Source of the DNA: a virus
Strand: one strand, 5' to 3'
Length of the DNA: 21,859 bases
Virus record (IMG/VR): IMGVR_UViG_3300044993_000274
Coordinates: 1 to 21,859 of that record
Part shown: one piece after another, positions 7,439 through 15,872 of the stretch
How positions within the stretch are numbered: the first letter of the stretch is position 1
Layout: the number at the start of each line of letters is the position of its first letter
The notes under the pieces: model-generated
The model's input: the letters and a program-made list of their open reading frames with translations, nothing else
Database searches by the model: none
Told to the model about the DNA's origin: nothing
Translations under genes and position numbers: made by a program

Positions 7439-8665
7439 TTAGGCGTTGCTGTTATAACCACGGAACACGTACCGGGGGTCACGGACGGCCGCCACCCCGA
7501 ACACGCTCGCCTTGACCTGGTACACGATGTCCGCCTCGAACTCGGCCGGGGACATCGGCGGGGCCGTGGTCAGCTGGAGCGGGTACACCTCCCGCCACAC
7601 GAACGCCTTCTTAAACTCGCCGGCCAGCATGATCGTGTCGGCCTGGGCGGCCGTAAACGCCCCGTTGACGTTCAGCTCCGGGATGCCGTTGATCGCCACC
7701 TGCCGGGCATAGGGCGAGGTCAGGGGGTTCATGCCCGCCTGGGCGATCGGGTTCGGGCCGACCGTCTGGGTGCCCGCCCCGCTCGTGATGTTCCCCACCC
7801 GCACCTCGGTCGCGTTCAGAATCCGCTTCGTGTTCCAGAGCTTCGCCGGCATCACGAACACGTCGGTGGGATTAATCTGGATCGGCAAACCGGTCCCGAT
7901 GTCCACCATGTTCGTGAACAGCTGGGTAATCGCGTTCCAGTCGTTCCAGTCGTTGAACGTGAACGTGTTGATCGCGTTCACCCACGCCCCGGTAGTCAGA
8001 TACGTGTTATACGTCGTGTCGTTCCACGTGTGGTTGTTGATGATCCCGATGGCGACCGCCATCCGCTCCAGTTCCACGTCGACACCGGTGATCGTGCCGA
8101 CGGAATCCGCGCTTTGCCTCGCCTGGTTGGTCCGGTCGGCGAAGATCATCTCCATCGACAACCGGCAGATGTCCCCCCGCTTCCTCGGGGCCGGGTAGGT
8201 GAAGGTCCCGGCCTCGAAGCTGGTCGCCGGGTACGGCATCCCCTGGTTGACGATACTCGACTTGTTCTTCACCCGGGACATGTACGGTTCGATGTGCGTT
8301 CCCAGGTTGTAAGTAACCTTATCGACGTCGAACATCTGGTCGCCGATCTGGGTCGCGAGCTGGTACTTTTCGCGAATCCGGTCGATCAGCAGCTGGCCGC
8401 TGATGGCGGCGAAGTTCGAGGCGTCCATCGCCTCGGTACCTTCCGTCAGCGCCACGTCGTTCAGCTCGCCGAACCCGGGCCTTGTCCGGTGCCGGCGGAG
8501 CTTCTCCTCCCACCCGTCCCCGAGAAAACTCTCGGCCATCTCCCGCAACGACCACCCGTTGCGGTCCATACGGCCGGTCTCGAAGTTCTCCCGCAACGCC
8601 TGGTAGGTCTTCCGAGAGCCATACCGCTGCGATTGCTCTTTCAAATGTTTGCCGTAACGCGGCAT
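7439..8665 (-). CDS. Major capsid protein
   Basis: A 408-residue protein in the canonical slot after portal, protease and decoration protein. I start it at the ATG at 8665 (MPRYGKHLKE), with GGAG about nine bases upstream. A five-codon longer form is possible. It has a charged helical N-terminal arm, a long central helix region (GVDVELERMAVAIGIINN), and a C-terminal domain with strands (KAFVWREVYPLQLTTAPPMS, DIVYQVKASVFGVAAVRDPR), typical of HK97-fold shells. No protease cleavage site can be assigned by eye. The gene order makes the assignment strong even though the family cannot be named. Confidence 0.85.
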   Translation of the reverse strand: MPRYGKHLKEQSQRYGSRKTYQALRENFETGRMDRNGWSLREMAESFLGDGWEEKLRRHRTRPGFGELNDVALTEGTEAMDASNFAAISGQLLIDRIREKYQLATQIGDQMFDVDKVTYNLGTHIEPYMSRVKNKSSIVNQGMPYPATSFEAGTFTYPAPRKRGDICRLSMEMIFADRTNQARQSADSVGTITGVDVELERMAVAIGIINNHTWNDTTYNTYLTTGAWVNAINTFTFNDWNDWNAITQLFTNMVDIGTGLPIQINPTDVFVMPAKLWNTKRILNATEVRVGNITSGAGTQTVGPNPIAQAGMNPLTSPYARQVAINGIPELNVNGAFTAAQADTIMLAGEFKKAFVWREVYPLQLTTAPPMSPAEFEADIVYQVKASVFGVAAVRDPRYVFRGYNSNA

Positions 8666-8705
8666 GGTTAGACACTCCAAGCGTTGTGATCGGGTCAGGG
8701 TATCG

Positions 8706-9206
8706 TTAGATCGGGGAGTCCACCGGGAACCGGCGGCTCAGCAGCCGGCAGCGGACGGTACTCTTGTTGGTCGTCGTTTCGACGGCAACGGCGATGGCCT
8801 GTGAGGCGGCGGAGACGACGGCAAGGGCGTCGTCCCGCAAGGTGTTGCCCGTCCCTTGGGCCGGGCCGAGTAGCGTAATCCCGTTCACGCACGAGACGGG
8901 AGTACTCAAGGTCGCCTCGAACTCGCCCTGCGGGTCGATCCGGATGATATTGTCCTCACCGTTCCCGTACACCCGGGCCTTGCCCGCCTCCTTGTACTGG
9001 GCGGACGTCCCGGCGAACATGGCCGCGAAGTCCGCCTGCGTCTGGGCGAGCGACGTGTTCCAGGTCGTCTGCGACGGCTTGGTGAACGCCCCGTTGGTGG
9101 CAATCCCCACCGGGTCGCCGATGTTTACAGCGGTCGCCGTCTGGACGACCACGGTCGTCGGGTTGGGCGAGTGCCGGACGTACCGGCCGAACGCACCGAA
9201 TGCCAT
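8706..9206 (-). CDS. Probable capsid decoration / stabilisation protein
   Basis: A 166-residue beta-rich protein located between protease-scaffold and major capsid genes, like lambda gpD or related head-stabilising proteins. It has an N-terminal strand run (TTVVVQTATAVNIGDPVGIA) and a C-terminal half with AIAVAVETTTNKS before a basic ending. The ATG at 9206 is preceded by AGAGGTG about nine bases upstream. Placement and fold character support the call; the sequence alone is not diagnostic. Confidence 0.7.
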   Translation of the reverse strand: MAFGAFGRYVRHSPNPTTVVVQTATAVNIGDPVGIATNGAFTKPSQTTWNTSLAQTQADFAAMFAGTSAQYKEAGKARVYGNGEDNIIRIDPQGEFEATLSTPVSCVNGITLLGPAQGTGNTLRDDALAVVSAASQAIAVAVETTTNKSTVRCRLLSRRFPVDSPI

Positions 9207-9244
9207 AATTTTACACCTCTGTCAGTGGGTCCGGCGGGTCCGGG

Positions 9245-10336
9245 TTAGTCGGCTGCGGCCAACGCGGCGGCGATCCTCTTCACCTCGTCCGCCTCGTCAA
9301 GCGGCTTCTCACGATACGGGGTCCGCCCGGCCGACCGGGGGCCGCCGACCAGCTTCGCCCGGTCGGCGATCATCCGGTCGGCGTGGTCCTCGTCCCTGGC
9401 GTTAGCCAGGTCGTCACGGAACTGTTCGGTAATGTGGTCAGGCCGGAGCACCTTAGCCGCCCTGGCGATCCGGGCGGCCGTCCGGTCCTTGATCGCCTGC
9501 TCCCGGAGCTTCTGGCCGGCCCGCTTGGCGAGCGGGTCAGAACTCCGGAGCAAAGCCTCGGCCAGCTTCTCGTCCGGCACGTCATCCGGGGTATCGTCGT
9601 CGTCGTCCGGGTCTTCGGACCCCTCGATCCCGTCCCCGTCGGCGTCAGTCCCGTCGATCATCTTGAGCAAGGCATTAACCTTCGCCTTGACATCCGCCAG
9701 TTCGAGTTTGCCGTTCTTAAGGTCCTGGAGTAGCGCCTCAACGGCATCGATCAGGTGGTCCTTGTGACCCTCCACCGTGGGCACGGTAACCGGGTCCGCC
9801 GGGCCAGTCAGCGTCTCGCCCATGTCCGCCCTCTCGTACTGCTCTTTGAGGTTACACGTCGCCGGGCTGTCCACCAGATCGACGGAGTAAAGCCGGTTCA
9901 GCCGCTTGACCGAAAGCCCGGTACGGGTCCGCTCGCAATCGCCGTCGGCGTCGATCGACAGGCCGATGGCGTCCGGGTCGTTGTGCACATGCCACTTGAA
10001 CGACTCGGCGAACTGGTGCGCCGGGTTGTACCGCAGCTCCTTAGCGTACGCCTTGCCGTCCTTCTTATACAGCCCGTGAAGCCGGCCGAACCGGTCCCGG
10101 ATCGCCCGCCCGGTCGCCCCGTCCGGGGCGTGATCGAGGTAGACGGACGCGCCCTCGGCCAGCCGGATCGCGTCGTCGATGGCCGCCTCGGTGTAGGTCC
10201 GGCGGTTCCGCGAGGTCCGGCCCAACACCGGTACGTCACGAAGGATACCGGCGGCCGGGTCGAACCGGCCAGAGTCGGCCTGACCGAAAGCGACCGCCTC
10301 GGAAAGGCGTACTCTGACTGGACGGTTAACACTCAT
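9245..10336 (-). CDS. Head maturation protease with scaffold-like C-terminal domain
   Basis: A 363-residue protein in two parts. Residues 1-165 form a small beta domain with features of prohead proteases: VYLDHAPDG containing His69, AIGLSIDADG containing Ser127, and the strand SVDLVDSPAT. These fit a catalytic His and Ser followed by an acidic residue. The remainder is helical and charged, as in proteins where protease and scaffold are fused. An acidic insert (about 229-252, DGTDADGDGIEGSEDP and a run of Asp) resembles a calcium-binding loop. The ATG at 10336 stands nine bases after TACAAT and there is no Shine-Dalgarno. The gene is first in the protease-decoration-capsid block. The protease family (gp21-like versus HK97-like) is left open. 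Confidence 0.8.
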   Translation of the reverse strand: MSVNRPVRVRLSEAVAFGQADSGRFDPAAGILRDVPVLGRTSRNRRTYTEAAIDDAIRLAEGASVYLDHAPDGATGRAIRDRFGRLHGLYKKDGKAYAKELRYNPAHQFAESFKWHVHNDPDAIGLSIDADGDCERTRTGLSVKRLNRLYSVDLVDSPATCNLKEQYERADMGETLTGPADPVTVPTVEGHKDHLIDAVEALLQDLKNGKLELADVKAKVNALLKMIDGTDADGDGIEGSEDPDDDDDTPDDVPDEKLAEALLRSSDPLAKRAGQKLREQAIKDRTAARIARAAKVLRPDHITEQFRDDLANARDEDHADRMIADRAKLVGGPRSAGRTPYREKPLDEADEVKRIAAALAAAD

Positions 10337-10345
10337 ACGCTAGGT

Positions 10346-10375
10346 ATTGTAAGCTAGGACCTAGGCAAAGTTTAG
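10346..10375 (-). promoter_or_regulatory. Promoter of the near-leaderless family (protease)
   Basis: TACAAT (10346-10351) stands nine bases before the ATG at 10336. The matching upstream hexamer at 10370-10375 is CTAAAC, the weakest of the set. The 18-base spacer includes an 11-bp palindrome (CTAGGACCTAG at 10354-10364) that overlaps the portal stop codon and could be an operator. Confidence 0.5.
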
Positions 10376-12244
10376 TTTTTTTTCAGCCGATAATCGCTGT
10401 TCGCGGAGCAAGTCGGCCGGCGGCCGCTTAGCCGTGTCCGGCGAGAGTAGCGAGTCGAGCGGGCTCTCAGAAGGCGTTTGGTGGCCGAACGGCCCGGACG
10501 GCCCGTCGGGCTGCCCGCCCGCCCCCGGTGACGCCGGCGGCCCGGCCGGTTGCGACGGGTTAAGACCCTTCGCCGTGCGGTCCACGCCCCCGGCAATAGG
10601 CAGTAACCGTTCGGCGTCTTCCGCCGAAAAGCCCATCAGGGCCAGAAGTGCCACGGCCGCCGCCCGGGACACGTTGCCCGCCTGGTATTCTTTCTGGACC
10701 GTCAGGATCGCCGTCGGGTCGTCGGCCAGCCGCGCCCGCCGCTTGCGGCTTTCCTCGGCCGCCAGGTGGGCGGCCTCCGCGTCCGGGTCCAGCCCGATCT
10801 CCTCCCGGATCGTGCGGACCGACTTGACCCCGGCCGCGTTGTACCGCTCGTTCGTGACCGCCTCCGACTGCTTGTCCCGGGTTTCGAGCGACGGGCCGGT
10901 ACACTTGACCGAGACGCACTCGTACACGTCGGCCGGGAGCAGCCCGCACTCGACCGCGTGACCGATGGCACGCCAGGCGAGCGACTTGTTCGGCCCGAAC
11001 CGCCCCGACCCGAACAGCGAACACAGCCGCGCCTGTTCCCGCTTGAACGCCCTTAGCGTCGGGGCCTCGATCACGAACGCGTTAGAGTACTTCGCGTCGG
11101 CCAGGCCGGTCAGCATCCACTCGGGCATGTGCAGCCGGGAGGCGACCGCCCGGAGGTCGGCCTGGATCGCCTCGACGTACGACGCCGCGTCCAGGTTTGC
11201 GGCCGGGAACTCGTAGTCGGTGTTCTGGCCGGTCGTCAAAATCGTCCCGTTCCGCAGCCGCTCGACGTTTAGGCTTTCGCCCGTCACCGGGTCGTTCACC
11301 CTCGCGGCGGTCACCGTCTTGAGCAGCCCGGCCGCACTGTCGTTCGTCACCCCGGCAATCTTCCGGATCAGGGCGATTTTCGCCCGGGTCTTCGCCATCG
11401 AGGCGAGGGACGCCAGCATCTCCTCCGCCCGGCGGAGGTTCCGTTCGACCGGGTACAGGGTCGGCAGGCCGCGTTTCGACGACCGCTTGACGTTCCGCTT
11501 AAGGTGCAGGACGTACTTCGCGGGCACCGGCTCGGGGTCGAGAGAGTCCAGCGGCTCGCTGACGACCCAGTACCGTTTCGGCGTCTCGACGTCATGCGGG
11601 ACAGTCTCGATGCCGAACGACAGTTCTGGGTCCCACTCCTCACCGGTCGGGGCGCGGACGTGTTCCGGTTCCACCGCCCGCACGTCAACGAACCCGTCGT
11701 TCCGGGGGAACCAGCGGAGGAACGCCTCCCCGTCCTCGTGGGCGGCAAAGTCCGCCTCCGCCGCCCGCTCGGACAGGTCGCACAGGTCGTGCAGCTCGTC
11801 GAGGTAGTCCTGCACCCGGGCCGCCAGCCGGCGGTGCCGGGCGTCCTTGCGGTCAACCGGTGACGCGGTGAACGTCAGCCCGTCGCCCACGACGTAGTTC
11901 GTGTGGTTCCCGAGGGCGGCCAGGGCGAACTCGTTCGCGGCACAGAGGATTCGCGACCGGTCGCGGATGACCTTTAGCTCGGCCTGCGTCTGGTAGACGG
12001 GCAGGGCCTCGCCCCGCTTGCGAGAGTCCTGAAAAACGGGCGGGGCGTATACCGGGCCGGTCAGCCCGCCGGGCGACAACGGGTCGGAAAGGTCGAAGTT
12101 GAACTGGTCCCGGAAGTCGTACCCGAGCGACCCGTAAATGTCGAGCGTCGCCTCCTGGACACGCACGATACGTTCTAGTGTCCGTTCGATCCGTTTGGAC
12201 AGCGGGGGGGCGGTCAGCTCGGCGTCTGGCTCGGAGTGGGTCAT
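10361..12244 (-). CDS. Portal protein
   Basis: A 627-residue protein forming the ring at the capsid vertex through which DNA is packaged. Supporting features are an N-terminal helical arm, the segment FALAALGNHTNYVVGDGLTF, an acidic loading region (DYLDELHDLCDLSERAAEAD), and the conserved-looking helix preceded by HMPEWMLTGLADAKYSNAFV. The last 75 residues are Pro/Gly/Ser-rich and probably disordered. It begins with ATG at 12244, exactly nine bases after TACAAT, with no Shine-Dalgarno. An A8 run in the codons for the last residues could allow slippage but alters only the extreme C-terminus. It is followed by its usual partner, the head protease. Confidence 0.88.
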   Translation of the reverse strand: MTHSEPDAELTAPPLSKRIERTLERIVRVQEATLDIYGSLGYDFRDQFNFDLSDPLSPGGLTGPVYAPPVFQDSRKRGEALPVYQTQAELKVIRDRSRILCAANEFALAALGNHTNYVVGDGLTFTASPVDRKDARHRRLAARVQDYLDELHDLCDLSERAAEADFAAHEDGEAFLRWFPRNDGFVDVRAVEPEHVRAPTGEEWDPELSFGIETVPHDVETPKRYWVVSEPLDSLDPEPVPAKYVLHLKRNVKRSSKRGLPTLYPVERNLRRAEEMLASLASMAKTRAKIALIRKIAGVTNDSAAGLLKTVTAARVNDPVTGESLNVERLRNGTILTTGQNTDYEFPAANLDAASYVEAIQADLRAVASRLHMPEWMLTGLADAKYSNAFVIEAPTLRAFKREQARLCSLFGSGRFGPNKSLAWRAIGHAVECGLLPADVYECVSVKCTGPSLETRDKQSEAVTNERYNAAGVKSVRTIREEIGLDPDAEAAHLAAEESRKRRARLADDPTAILTVQKEYQAGNVSRAAAVALLALMGFSAEDAERLLPIAGGVDRTAKGLNPSQPAGPPASPGAGGQPDGPSGPFGHQTPSESPLDSLLSPDTAKRPPADLLREQRLSAEKKLNFA

Positions 12245-12253
12245 ACGTCGCCT

Positions 12254-12283
12254 ATTGTAATACGGTCCGAGCGAAACGGTCAG
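12254..12283 (-). promoter_or_regulatory. Promoter of the near-leaderless family (portal)
   Basis: CTGACC (12278-12283), an 18-base spacer and TACAAT (12254-12259) precede the portal ATG by exactly nine bases ending ACGT. It fills the 51-base gap after the tailspike gene. Confidence 0.6.
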
Positions 12284-12295
12284 CCCGTTGTCGGG

Positions 12296-14251
12296 TCACA
12301 CCCGCCGTCTGGCGAACTGTGGCGGGCAGTTGGTCAGGGCCGCGCCGGTCGCGGTCGTGGCGGCCGGCATATTTAAGGTCACTGTCCCGTCGGCCGCGAT
12401 GCCCAGCACCCGGGCACGGGTGACCCCGGGGAGGGACACGTAGTCGCCTTCCAACAGCTCTTCGACGGCCGACAGGCCGGTCAGGACCGGCGAACCGGCG
12501 GTCGTGTTACAGGTGAGCGATAGGACCCGGTCGGTCCCGGGGGCGCTACAGATATGAGGCAGCCCGCCGTTGAGCGTGAGTACCCGGTCGCCGAACTCGT
12601 AAGTCCCGGGCGGCGGGCCGCCGCCCGGGGTCCACTCGAACCCGCTCACCACGCCCGGCCGGGCCGGCTCCAGGGGGTGCGGGCGGACGGCCGAGAGCGC
12701 CGCCCCGTAGACCAACAGCCACGGGCTGGGCGGCTGCTGGTACGTCCCGCCGTACATCGCCGACCGCCAGTCGGCGAACTGGAGCAGGACCGACTCACCT
12801 CCGGCTACCGGCAAAGACAGCGGGTGCAAGACGGCCGGGGCGAACCCGTCGGGCACTTGGCGGAACTGGTCGATCCCGGCGGCAAAAAGTCTGGCCCACA
12901 GGCCGTCAGCCCCGCCGCCCCGGCGGACGTGGTGCGGGGAGGCGGCTTTGACGGCGAGGAACAGCCGGCCAGGCCCGGGCCGCCGGCCGACCGGCAGGAC
13001 GAACGCCGTCCCGGTACCGCGGAACGCCAGGCACGGGCCGTAAACCGGGTGCCGGTGCGGGTAAATGAGTCCCGTCCCACGGGTCAGGTTGCCGTCGTTC
13101 CCGGTCCCCCCGGCGTAAACGTATAACGGTTGTGAGACCGGCTCCAGCCGGCCCAGCCCGACCGGCGACTCGTACCGGTTCCCGCTTTCGGCCTTGGACG
13201 TGTCACGAATTTCGTGGGCGTCCCGTTCGATCGCGTCCACCAGCCCGCTCGTCGCCAGGGTCATGCCGGGCGACTTCTCGGAATAGACGGTCATGGGGTC
13301 AAGACTGCCCGACTGATTTTTGACCAGTACGTACCCGTTGCACGCGAACAGATAGACCGACCGGGGCTGATGCGCCCCGGCCGCCCCCGAGAACGGGTTG
13401 CGGATGACCGTTTGGTGCCAGTTCGGGTTGGATCGCGTCCCCCAGTTTTCCGACCACAGCTGCGATATGACGGTCGTCTGCGGGCCGGGGTTGTCGATCA
13501 GTACCCCGGTCGCCCCGTCGTACAGGGCCACCCCGTCCACCCCGGGGGCGAACCCCCACCCGCCCTCGGCGATGTTGCCCTGGAAGAGCAGGTTGCGGTG
13601 GCCGTCAAGCCAGTAGTCCGGGGCGTACCGCCTGTTTGCCGCGACGTGGGACCGGCACTGGACCACCCGCAGGGTACTGGTCGCGTGCGGCTCAAGGGTG
13701 CCCGGCCGCCAGCGGATCAGGCAGCCGAAGAACGCCTCACACCGCTCGACGGTCGGGATGATCGAGTAATCGGCCACCAGGTCAATCCCGTACCCGGGGG
13801 CCTCGGTCGATGCCGGGTCCGTCCACAGGTCCAGCCCGGACAGGTGGATGCGGTGAAACCGGCAGTAGTGGTCGCCGGTGTTATCGGTCGAGATACAGGC
13901 CGCCCCGCCCGTCCCGGCCGTCAGGGTGGCGTCCCGGATCGTGGCCCGGTGCGTCTGCCAGTCGTTCGGCCCGCCGTCGAAGAAGAACTGGAATACCGGC
14001 TGTCCGCCAGTCTGCTGGTGAAGATTAGCGACTTCCCGGCCGTCGAACATGACACTTCGGGTGACCGGCCACCGGCACGGGCCGGCGAAGGGGATCGGCG
14101 AGGCGGTGTCCCCGAGGATTGTGAGTGGGGGGCCGGAGTCGCCCACCGCCGCGTTCCAGGCGGCGGTGTTGGCTGTCCCGGAGTTTCCGGGCAATATGCC
14201 GATCTCGGCGAGCGTCTTGACGCCGCTGTAGGCGCCGGGCACGTTGGCCAT
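12296..14251 (-). CDS. Beta-helix tailspike-like protein
   Basis: A 651-residue protein. The longer open frame reaches 14497, but the start at 14251 (MANVPGAYSGV) shares a base with the stop of the fibre gene (TAATG), and sequence before it has no protein-like character. Residues 50-330 carry repeated short strands with Asn and Gly turns, such as HYCRFHRIHLSGLDLW, LRVVQCRSHVA and NLLFQGNIAEGG, the look of a right-handed parallel beta-helix (pectate-lyase-like) as in tailspikes. The C-terminal part is Pro/Gly-rich with a TYEFGDRVLTLNG strand unit. It probably binds or cuts a surface polysaccharide. Active-site acids cannot be assigned by eye. Its position between terL and portal is unusual. 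Confidence 0.7.
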   Translation of the reverse strand: MANVPGAYSGVKTLAEIGILPGNSGTANTAAWNAAVGDSGPPLTILGDTASPIPFAGPCRWPVTRSVMFDGREVANLHQQTGGQPVFQFFFDGGPNDWQTHRATIRDATLTAGTGGAACISTDNTGDHYCRFHRIHLSGLDLWTDPASTEAPGYGIDLVADYSIIPTVERCEAFFGCLIRWRPGTLEPHATSTLRVVQCRSHVAANRRYAPDYWLDGHRNLLFQGNIAEGGWGFAPGVDGVALYDGATGVLIDNPGPQTTVISQLWSENWGTRSNPNWHQTVIRNPFSGAAGAHQPRSVYLFACNGYVLVKNQSGSLDPMTVYSEKSPGMTLATSGLVDAIERDAHEIRDTSKAESGNRYESPVGLGRLEPVSQPLYVYAGGTGNDGNLTRGTGLIYPHRHPVYGPCLAFRGTGTAFVLPVGRRPGPGRLFLAVKAASPHHVRRGGGADGLWARLFAAGIDQFRQVPDGFAPAVLHPLSLPVAGGESVLLQFADWRSAMYGGTYQQPPSPWLLVYGAALSAVRPHPLEPARPGVVSGFEWTPGGGPPPGTYEFGDRVLTLNGGLPHICSAPGTDRVLSLTCNTTAGSPVLTGLSAVEELLEGDYVSLPGVTRARVLGIAADGTVTLNMPAATTATGAALTNCPPQFARRRV

Positions 14252-15378
14252 TAGCTCATCAGCCCTAAGTTGCGGAGGGCGTCGTAGACCTTTTGGAGCA
14301 TTTCCTGCTCGGTCGTGCCGTAAGTGTTGGAGGCGGTAGCCGCCCCGCCGGGCTGCTGGTCTACCGGGGTGGCGCCGAAGAACCCGACCTTCTTTCCGGC
14401 CAGGAAACCGACCGATTGGGCGGTGTTGTTGAACGTGATTACGTTTTGCCCGCCAATCATCAGGGTCCACCCGTGTGCGGAGGTGGTACCCAGCCACATG
14501 TTCGTACCGTCGTTCTGGATGTCGAACCTTCGACCGTTCCGTTCGACTCGCAGGCCGAGGCCGCTGGCCGGACAGAACAGGTGTAAAGGGGCGGAGTAAG
14601 TGCCGGCCCCGAACCCGGCGTACCCGTTCTTGTCCACCTGGCAGACGACCGTCGTGCCGTCGTCTTGTACCACCCTGAACAGGGGTGCCGTCTGGCCGGT
14701 GGCCATCTGGAGGGTTAGGGGGACGTCGGTCGTAGCCTGGGCGGTAATCGTGAAGTGAGTACCACTGGTCGCGTAGGTGGCAGCCGTCGTCCCGGCGAAC
14801 GTCCCGTTATCGTTCCACTGTAACTGGCCGGACGCGCCGCCCGGGGTCCCGCCGCCGCCGGTCGCGGACAGGGTGCCGGAAGTGAAAGTGAGACCGGTAC
14901 CGATCGTGACCGGCGACCAGGCCGACGCCCCGGACCGGTAGTAGATCGTGTTCGTACCGGTCAGCGACTCTAAAGCTGCGAGGTCGTCGGCGAGAGCTAA
15001 CGTGATCGACCCGGACGTAGTGACCGGCCCGCCCGAGACGGTAATCCCGGCGGGCGGGGCTGTCAAGTCAACACTGGTTACCGTCCCGCCGCCGCCCGTA
15101 ACGGCAAGGCTAAGCGCCCCGGCCGCGTTCCCGTTATCCGTGTAAGTGACGGTGACACCGGTGTGGGTGCCGGCCGCGAACAGGGCGGCGACGTGATCTT
15201 CGACGGCCTCTTGTCCGTCGGTCAGGTCGGAGAACGTGTGAGTGTGCGGACTGCCGGCCACCAGGTTGGACACGAGAATCCGCGTCGTCTCCCCGACATT
15301 CGGGTCCACGATGGGCAGGAACGTCGTCGGCCCATAGGTGTTGACGAGCGAAAGCTCGGAGATTTTTTTGTTTGCCAC
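14251..15378 (-). CDS. Tail fibre-like protein
   Basis: A 375-residue protein beginning at a GTG (15378), four bases after the stop of the 57-aa gene. The N-terminus MANKKISELS and the segments SPHTHTFSDLTDG, GTVTSVDLTAPPAGITVSGG and TIGTGLTFTSGTLSAT are typical of trimeric phage fibres: Thr/Gly/Ser-rich beta repeats. Later come a strand-rich middle (LFRVVQDDGTTVVCQVDKNG) and a C-terminal unit KVGFFGATPVDQQPGG that ends in a short helix, a common form for fibre tip or chaperone segments. It likely forms a receptor-binding fibre with the following tailspike. It is in an operon with the poly-Pro protein and the tailspike. Confidence 0.75.
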   Translation of the reverse strand: MANKKISELSLVNTYGPTTFLPIVDPNVGETTRILVSNLVAGSPHTHTFSDLTDGQEAVEDHVAALFAAGTHTGVTVTYTDNGNAAGALSLAVTGGGGTVTSVDLTAPPAGITVSGGPVTTSGSITLALADDLAALESLTGTNTIYYRSGASAWSPVTIGTGLTFTSGTLSATGGGGTPGGASGQLQWNDNGTFAGTTAATYATSGTHFTITAQATTDVPLTLQMATGQTAPLFRVVQDDGTTVVCQVDKNGYAGFGAGTYSAPLHLFCPASGLGLRVERNGRRFDIQNDGTNMWLGTTSAHGWTLMIGGQNVITFNNTAQSVGFLAGKKVGFFGATPVDQQPGGAATASNTYGTTEQEMLQKVYDALRNLGLMS

Positions 15379-15382
15379 GGTA

Positions 15383-15556
15383 TTACTCTTGAATCAGGAA
15401 GTCACCGGCTTCGGTCGTTAGGTAATCACCGGTTTCGGTCAGTAGCCTGTCAGTCGGTGGCGGCGGCGGCGGTGGTGGGGGCGGCGGCGGCGGTGGGGGC
15501 ACCGGCACGAACGATTTGCCGGTCGGGCCGGCCACGAACCAGGCGTAACGGCTCAT
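15383..15556 (-). CDS. 57-aa protein with 15-proline run and TE(T/A)GD repeats
   Basis: The true start is the ATG at 15556 (MSRYAWFVAGPTGKSF), nine bases after TACAAT; the longer open frame to 15610 has no support. After residue 20 follow 15 consecutive prolines, then two imperfect repeats LLTETGDYL and LTTEAGDFL, a motif type found in phage fibre and virion proteins. The proline run would be a rigid stalk and would also need elongation factor P for efficient translation. It is the first gene of the fibre operon and is probably a small virion or linker protein. No enzymatic function is seen. Confidence 0.7.
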   Translation of the reverse strand: MSRYAWFVAGPTGKSFVPVPPPPPPPPPPPPPPPTDRLLTETGDYLTTEAGDFLIQE

Positions 15557-15565
15557 ACGCCACAA

Positions 15566-15595
15566 ATTGTACGACGTTCGGCCGCGAGAGATCAG
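15566..15595 (-). promoter_or_regulatory. Promoter of the near-leaderless family (fibre operon)
   Basis: CTGATC (15590-15595), 18 bases and TACAAT (15566-15571) are followed by nine bases ending GCGT and the ATG at 15556. Confidence 0.6.
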
Positions 15596-15625
15596 GCCAA
15601 CACTTCGCAATCAAACCAAGTTCGG

Positions 15626-15653
15626 ATTATCGACAAGTCTAATTTTCTGTCAA
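15626..15653 (-). promoter_or_regulatory. Sigma-70-like promoter upstream of fibre operon
   Basis: A perfect TTGACA (15648-15653) is separated by 16 bases from GATAAT (15626-15631), five of six matches to the consensus -10. It would give a leader of about 65 bases before the ATG at 15556. It lies just downstream of repeat copy 1. The fibre operon would then have two promoters. Confidence 0.6.
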
Positions 15654-15728
15654 GTAAAATATTAGCGCGCCGATCAGTCAAAAAACTTTAGTTTCGGCGA
15701 TAGACAAGGTACAGCAAAAGATAAGAGG

Positions 15729-15872
15729 AAAGATAGGGGTATAGATATAGTAAATAATATAATATATATATTTTTTGTATTTATTGTTGTTATTGCAGGC
15801 TGTCTCGATCCCTTTACCTCTCCTAGAGAGGTAGGCGCAATAACAACAAGAAATGCAATAATTCGGTCAAGG
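15729..15872. repeat. 144-bp direct repeat, copy 1 (AT-rich tract plus long hairpin)
   Basis: This block matches 19374-19517 at 137 of 144 positions with no gaps. It holds an A/T tract (about 15738-15780) and an inverted repeat with arms 15776-15796 and 15837-15857 (19 of 21 pairs). A smaller hairpin, TACCTCT-CCTAG-AGAGGTA, lies inside the loop. The function is unknown. It lies in the 463-base gap between terL and the fibre operon. Most of that gap is covered by the repeat, two promoters and a 43-codon frame. Confidence 0.95.

Noticed and set aside
10372-10380. Run of eight A on the minus strand in the end of portal as a programmed slippage site
   Set aside because: It lies eight codons from the end; slipping would add or remove only a few residues, there is no useful downstream frame, and AAA-rich Lys codons explain it.
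15776-15857. Long hairpin as a Rho-independent terminator
   Set aside because: Neither strand has a T-run on its 3' side; the T-rich tract lies before the hairpin on the plus strand, which does not fit termination.
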